A DNA stretch of 54,585 bases from Bacteroidales bacterium (GTDB taxonomy: Bacteria > Bacteroidota > Bacteroidia > Bacteroidales > F082). The notes under the pieces are model-generated. The model searched no databases. It was given only the letters and a program-made list of their open reading frames with translations, and was not told where the DNA came from. Shown here piece after piece: positions 49,386 to 54,585 of this stretch (its first letter is position 1; each line of letters opens with the position of its first letter). Location of the stretch: NCBI GenBank assembly GCA_027022105.1, contig JALVZH010000247.1, positions 1 through 54,585 on the forward strand, written 5' to 3'. The translations under genes and the position numbers were made by a program.

Positions 49386-50408
49386 CTATTTAATAAGGAA
49401 CGTAAACTTATCGAAATTTTTCAGCGCAATACCGGTTCCTCGGGCCACGGCACGCAACGGGTCTTCGGCCACATGTACCGGCAGTTTTGTTTTTTGGTGA
49501 ATCCTCTTGTCGAGGCCGCGCAGCAGCGAGCCGCCGCCGGCAAGATAAATCCCGGTTCGGTAAATATCGGCCGAAAGTTCGGGCGGGGTGTTTTCAAGTG
49601 CATTGAGTACGGCCGCTTCTATTTTAGAAATGGATTTATCGAGGCAGGAAGCTATTTCCGAATAGTTAACCTTAATCTCTTTGGGAATACCCGTAAGCAT
49701 GTCCCTGCCGTGTACCGGATAGTCGTCGGGCGGGTTGTCAAGCTCAGTAAGGGCCGAGCCCACTTCAATTTTAATGCGTTCGGCAGTACGTTCACCAATG
49801 GTGATGTTGTGTTGCTTGCGCATATATTCCTCTATATCAACATTAAAGTCGTCGCCTGCAATGCGGATGGATTTATTGTTGACAATGCCGCCAAGGGCAA
49901 TAACGGCAATTTCGCTGGTACCGCCACCGATGTCCACAATCATGTTTCCGGTGGGTTCCAGCACATCAATTCCGATACCGATGGCTGCCGCCATGGGCTC
50001 GTGAATCAGTTTTATCTCTTTGGCGCCTGCCTGCTCGGCGGAGTCTTTTACGGCACGCTCTTCCACTTCGGTAATGCCCGACGGAATACAGATAACCATT
50101 TTTAGTGCCGGAGGAAAAAGGGTGTTTTTAATCCCTATCATCTTAATCATCTCGCGAATCATGTATTCGGCAGCCTGAAAATCGGCAATCACACCGTCGC
50201 GCAAAGGACGGATGGTTTTGATGTTCTCGTGCGTTTTGCCATGCATCATCATGGCTTTTTTACCAACGGCGATAATTTTTCCGGTACTTCTTTCCAGTGC
50301 CACAATGGAGGGTTCGTCAACCACCACTTTGTCGTTGTGAATGATGATGGTGTTTGCGGTACCGAGGTCGATGGCAATTTCTTTGGTTAAAAAAGAGAAT
50401 AGTCCCAT
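49386..50408 (-). CDS. mreB: Rod-shape-determining protein MreB
   Basis: IAIDLGTANTIIIHNDKVVVDEPSIVALE; IVDIGGGTSEIAVIALGGIV. Confidence 0.98.
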   Translation of the reverse strand: MGLFSFLTKEIAIDLGTANTIIIHNDKVVVDEPSIVALERSTGKIIAVGKKAMMMHGKTHENIKTIRPLRDGVIADFQAAEYMIREMIKMIGIKNTLFPPALKMVICIPSGITEVEERAVKDSAEQAGAKEIKLIHEPMAAAIGIGIDVLEPTGNMIVDIGGGTSEIAVIALGGIVNNKSIRIAGDDFNVDIEEYMRKQHNITIGERTAERIKIEVGSALTELDNPPDDYPVHGRDMLTGIPKEIKVNYSEIASCLDKSISKIEAAVLNALENTPPELSADIYRTGIYLAGGGSLLRGLDKRIHQKTKLPVHVAEDPLRAVARGTGIALKNFDKFTFLIK

Positions 50409-50480
50409 GTTATTTTATGTGTATTATTTATAAACAACTTTTTATTAATCATGAACTTGTTTAAAGTTAATAAACTGCTT

Positions 50481-50595
50481 GTGAAATAAAATATTGAAAA
50501 CCAGAAAAGTGAATATCTTTTTAATAAACCCACCCCTACACCCCTCCAAGGAGGGGAATAGAGGAATTCATTTTCTGGTTTCCAATATTTTACAC
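50481..50595. repeat. ~115-bp palindromic element between purH and mreB
   Basis: Arms gtgaaataaaatattgaaaaccagaaaagtgaat and attcattttctggtttccaatattttacac; centre holds aacccacccctacacccctccaaggagggg. Confidence 0.88.
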
Positions 50596-50679
50596 TTATT
50601 GTCATTATGTTAGCTTAAAACAACTCCAATATTAAATTGATTCTTTCTTTACATATTAATTTAATCTTAATGGTAAAAG

Positions 50680-52194
50680 TCAATGTTTAAAATGCCTGAT
50701 TCCGGTGAATACCATGGCCAGGCCGTTTTGGTTGCAATAATCAATGGATTCCTTGTCGCGAATGGAACCGCCGGGCTGTATTACCGCCTTAATTCCGGCT
50801 TTGTGGGCAATTTCCACCGAATCGGCAAAGGGAAAAAAGGCGTCGGAAGCCATTACGGCTCCTTCGAGCGGCAGTTCAAAACTTCTTGCTTTTTCGATGG
50901 CCTGTTTTAAGGCATCCACCCGTGACGTCTGGCCGGTTCCCGAACCTACAAGCTGTTTGTTTTTGGCCAGCACTATGGTGTTCGACTTGGTATGCTTTAC
51001 AATTTTGTTGGCAAACAACAGGTCTTCAATCTGGCTTTCCGTGGGTTTTACATCCGTTTTCGGCTGAAGCATCTCTGCGGTTTCGGTAACCCTGTCTTTT
51101 TCCTGCACCAATGCACCGTTTAGCGACGAGCGGAATTGGATTGCCGGAAAATCAAACGATTTTGCTTTCAGAATAATCCTGTTTTTTTTGCTTTTTAAAA
51201 TTTCCAAAGCCTCTTCGTCGTAGCCGGGAGCCAGAATAATCTCGAAAAATATTTTGTTAATCTCTTGTGCCGTAGGTTTGTCAATGGTTCTGTTGGTAAT
51301 CAAAACGCCGCCAAATGCCGAAACGGGGTCGCCTGCAAGAGCATCTTTCCAGGCATCCGTAAGGTTTTCGCGTGAGGCAAGTCCGCAGGCATTGTTGTGC
51401 TTGATAACGGCAAAAGTGGTTTCGTCAAAATCACTGATCAGATTGATGGCTGCATCCAAATCAAGCAGGTTGTTGTAAGAGATGGCTTTGCCGTGCAACT
51501 GTTCGAAAACATCATTCATGTTGCCGAAGAAGTGACCTTTCTGGTGAGGATTTTCTCCGTAACGCAACTCATTCTTCTTATGGATACTCTGTTTAAAAGC
51601 CGGTAATTCGTCTCCGGCAAACCAGTTGAATATCTGTGTGTCGTAATGCGAGCTTACATTAAAAGCTTCGGTGGCAAACCGCTTTCGGTCGGCTTTATCC
51701 GTCGAGCCCTCTTTTTCTTTCAGCAATGTTATCAATTGGTCGTACATGGCCGATGAGGCAACGGTAAGTACATTATTAAAATTTTTAGCAGATGCCCTGA
51801 TGAGGGAAATTCCGCCGATGTCTATTTTTTCGATGATCGCCTGTTCGTCAGTAGTGCTTTTTACGGTCTCTTCAAAAGGATAGAGGTCAACAATTACCAA
51901 ATCGAAAGCCGGAATTTCGTATTCTTCCAACTGTTTCAGGTCGTCATCGTTATCCCTTCGTGCGAGGATGCCGCCAAAGACTTTCGGGTGTAATGTTTTT
52001 ACCCTTCCGCCGAGGATGGACGGAAAACCCGTTAGCGATTCAACGGTCTTTGCTTCAAAGCCGTTTTCCGTAATAAACCGGTATGTGCCGCCGGTAGAAT
52101 ACAATTCAACATTCAGCTCTTTTAATTGTTTTAAAACCGGTAAAAGACCCTCTTTGTTAAAAACCGAAATGAGCGCACGCTTGATTTTTTTCAC
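50680..52194 (-). CDS. purH: Bifunctional AICAR formyltransferase/IMP cyclohydrolase
   Basis: RALISVFNKEGLLPVLKQLKELNVELYSTGGT; RYGENPHQKGHFFG; KHNNACGLA. Confidence 0.98.
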   Translation of the reverse strand: MKKIKRALISVFNKEGLLPVLKQLKELNVELYSTGGTYRFITENGFEAKTVESLTGFPSILGGRVKTLHPKVFGGILARRDNDDDLKQLEEYEIPAFDLVIVDLYPFEETVKSTTDEQAIIEKIDIGGISLIRASAKNFNNVLTVASSAMYDQLITLLKEKEGSTDKADRKRFATEAFNVSSHYDTQIFNWFAGDELPAFKQSIHKKNELRYGENPHQKGHFFGNMNDVFEQLHGKAISYNNLLDLDAAINLISDFDETTFAVIKHNNACGLASRENLTDAWKDALAGDPVSAFGGVLITNRTIDKPTAQEINKIFFEIILAPGYDEEALEILKSKKNRIILKAKSFDFPAIQFRSSLNGALVQEKDRVTETAEMLQPKTDVKPTESQIEDLLFANKIVKHTKSNTIVLAKNKQLVGSGTGQTSRVDALKQAIEKARSFELPLEGAVMASDAFFPFADSVEIAHKAGIKAVIQPGGSIRDKESIDYCNQNGLAMVFTGIRHFKH

Positions 52195-52314
52195 AACCCC
52201 TTAATTATTAATGTGTTAAATTATTATACAGCCCGTTATAAATTCTTTTGCAAAATAACAAGAATTTATCAAACCTTTTTTCTTTTACAATAACTTTTTT
52301 AACAAAGAAAAAAA

Positions 52315-53586
52315 TTGTTATTTCGTAAAAAAAACAGAATGCCTTTGTTTCGATTAGTCTGGGAAAGTTTACTCTTTGCATTCAATGCATTAAGGATAAA
52401 CAGGGTAAGAACCATCCTCTCTTTGCTGGGAATTACCATTGGCATTTTTTCCATTATTTCTGTTTTCACGGTTTTCGACAGTCTTCAATACACCATAAAA
52501 TCGGAAATCAATTCGCTTGGCAGCAATGTGCTGTTCATTCAAAAATGGCCCTGGGCCATGGGGGGCAATTATCCCTGGTGGAAATATTACCAGCGTCCTC
52601 AGCCTACCATCGACGAGCTGAAAGAGATTTTAAAACGCAGCAATACTGTGGAAGACGGGGCTTTTATGTTTTCGGTTCGACGGAATATTTACTACCGCAA
52701 CAACAATACCGAGCAAAGCCCGGTGGTGGCCGTATCGCACGATTACAACAAGGTGATGCCTTTCGACCTGCAGCGGGGAAGGTATTTTACCGAAATAGAG
52801 AGCAAAGCTGGAAGAAACAAGGTGATTATAGGTGCCGATATTGCCGCTAACCTCTTTAAAAATAACGACCCCATTGGCAAAAAGATAAAGATATTCGGAC
52901 GTAAACTGGTGGTGATCGGAGTGATAAAAAAGAAAGGAAACGATATTTTCGGGAACTCATCGGACGACTGGGCCATTGTTCCTGCCAATTATGCGCGCAA
53001 CGTGATTAATTTTAACAACAGGTTTATCAATACCACTATTATTGTAAGGGCAAAACCCGGGGTTTCCAACGATCAAATGAGGGATGAACTAACCGGCATT
53101 ATGCGCTCCATCCGTAAGCTGAAACCCAAAGCTGACGACAATTTTGCCATTAACGAAACCAACCTGATTACCAAAGGGTTTGACCAGCTTTTCGGGGTTA
53201 TAGCGGTGGTAGGCTGGATTATAGGAGGGTTTTCGCTGCTGGTGGGCGGCTTTGGCATTGCCAACATTATGTTTGTTTCGGTAAAAGAGCGTACCAACCA
53301 AATAGGGATTCAAAAAGCATTAGGCGCTAAAAACTCGTTTATCCTGATGCAGTTTTTGTTCGAAGCCATATTTTTGGCACTGCTGGGCGGAATCATCGGT
53401 TTGCTGATTGTTTTTCTGCTCTCTTTCGGCATGACATCACTGCTTGGATTTAAGATTATTCTGAACATTAACAATATCATTCTGGGGCTTTCTGTTTCGG
53501 CGCTTATCGGTTTCATGTCAGGCTTTATTCCGGCATGGTCGGCTTCGCGCCTCGATCCGGTGGAGGCCATGAGAAGCAATTTTTAA
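52315..53586 (+). CDS. MacB/FtsX-type ABC transporter permease
   Basis: ALRINRVRTILSLLGITIGIFSIISVFTVFDSL; GGFGIANIMFVSVKERTNQIGIQKALGAK. An upstream ATG or downstream Met at about 52339 is possible. Confidence 0.93.
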   Translation: MLFRKKNRMPLFRLVWESLLFAFNALRINRVRTILSLLGITIGIFSIISVFTVFDSLQYTIKSEINSLGSNVLFIQKWPWAMGGNYPWWKYYQRPQPTIDELKEILKRSNTVEDGAFMFSVRRNIYYRNNNTEQSPVVAVSHDYNKVMPFDLQRGRYFTEIESKAGRNKVIIGADIAANLFKNNDPIGKKIKIFGRKLVVIGVIKKKGNDIFGNSSDDWAIVPANYARNVINFNNRFINTTIIVRAKPGVSNDQMRDELTGIMRSIRKLKPKADDNFAINETNLITKGFDQLFGVIAVVGWIIGGFSLLVGGFGIANIMFVSVKERTNQIGIQKALGAKNSFILMQFLFEAIFLALLGGIIGLLIVFLLSFGMTSLLGFKIILNINNIILGLSVSALIGFMSGFIPAWSASRLDPVEAMRSNF

Positions 53587-53696
53587 AAAACCTGACGGAT
53601 TGAAGACAGATTACGGGGCAGGTTGACGATTAAATAAACGGTAGTAGTTGCAACTTGTGACCGGTAATGTTAGTGACATGACAAAGCCGGTTCTTC

Positions 53697-54581
53697 TTAC
53701 CCTCTTACAAACAACGCTTTCATAATTTCACCGGCCATCTTCGGGTTTTCTTTCAAGCGGCGGGTTGAATAAGCAAACCAGTCTTCGCCAAAGGGGACAT
53801 AAACACGCAGCCTGTGTCCTTTATCGATGATTGATTTACGCAATCCCGGTGTTACACCGTACAGCATCTGAAACTCATACTGTTCATTTTTGTAATTGTA
53901 TTTTTCAAGAAGTTTATAGGATTCGTTTACCAAAAAAGAGTCATGAGTGGCAATGCCCGGATACATACCTTTTTGCAACATCAGTTCCAGGTCTTCGAGA
54001 TAATGCTTGTTTATCTCATCATGATCTTTGTAAGCAATAGATGCCGGTTCCACATAAATACCTTTGCAAAGACGGAAATTCAACGGGATTTCTTTTGTAT
54101 GCAAATCCGAAAGGGCAAGAATGTCATCGTATGTCCTTTTAAGGTATGCCTGCAGTACCAATCCCACATTGGCCGGAAACTCTTTTTTTAATCTTCGGAA
54201 AATATCAATTTCCATATCGGTACATTCGGAATCTTCCATATCAATACGTACAAAGTTGTTGTAGCTTGCCGCTTTGGCTACAATCTCCCGGATGTTTTGG
54301 TAACATACCTCTTTATCTAAAAGTAGTCCGAACATGGTAGGCTTAATGGAGTAATTGCCGTTGATGTTGTTCTTTTGAGCCGTTTCAATAATTTCAATGT
54401 AACGCTCCCGGTTTTTATCTGCTTCATCAAGGTTGGTAATAAATTCTCCCAACAAATCGATGGTAACCATGTAACCTTCGTTGTTCAGGTTTTTGGAAAT
54501 CCGGATGGCATCATCTAACCTTTTTCCGGCAATATATCTGTTTGAAAAAAGCCACACAAGATTTTTGGGCATAAACGGCAA
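53697..54581 (-). CDS. Proline dehydrogenase, probably truncated at the window edge
   Basis: VRIDMEDSECTDMEIDIFRRL; RLCKGIYVEPASIAYK; LRVYVPFGEDWFAYSTRRLKENPKM. Confidence 0.9.
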   Translation of the reverse strand: MPFMPKNLVWLFSNRYIAGKRLDDAIRISKNLNNEGYMVTIDLLGEFITNLDEADKNRERYIEIIETAQKNNINGNYSIKPTMFGLLLDKEVCYQNIREIVAKAASYNNFVRIDMEDSECTDMEIDIFRRLKKEFPANVGLVLQAYLKRTYDDILALSDLHTKEIPLNFRLCKGIYVEPASIAYKDHDEINKHYLEDLELMLQKGMYPGIATHDSFLVNESYKLLEKYNYKNEQYEFQMLYGVTPGLRKSIIDKGHRLRVYVPFGEDWFAYSTRRLKENPKMAGEIMKALFVRG

Positions 54582-54585
54582 TATT

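Noticed and set aside
1-54585. CRISPR array, rRNA, complete tRNA or intact transposase
   Set aside because: No regularly spaced short repeats with unique spacers, no rRNA signature, and no full transposase ORF found by eye.

Overview
The window is a 54.6 kb chromosomal segment from a Bacteroidota-type genome. Supporting signs are T9SS C-terminal sorting domains, Gld-like lipoproteins, TAnnTTTG promoters, a TonB receptor, and DUF4270 next to a glycogen synthase. Most of it is housekeeping: a RelA/SpoT homologue, floA/nfeD, clpS, radA, dus, polA, a ROK kinase, glmS, dnaG, rplU-rpmA, thpR, mreBCD, purH and proline dehydrogenase. The parts that deserve a second look are: (1) a 10-11 bp-phased array of six TGTTA motifs between a Cys-rich secreted peptide gene and a divergent histidine kinase/response regulator operon, with a weaker version upstream of a second two-component system; (2) a strong promoter, two hairpins and an intrinsic-terminator-like stem upstream of dnaG, suggesting a small RNA or attenuated leader; (3) a tight five-gene operon of a T9SS-secreted repeat protein, an amidase without a signal peptide, and three small membrane/coiled-coil proteins, resembling a domesticated lysis or cell-wall cassette; (4) an orphan Rhs-core/Hint module between clpS and radA, framed by direct repeats and broken at a T8 tract; (5) several interspersed palindromic repeat families, one with compensatory stem changes, plus a perfect 21-bp inverted repeat after the M4 protease and a ~115-bp palindromic element in front of mreB. 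All assignments come from reading the translations and the sequence by eye; no database search was run.
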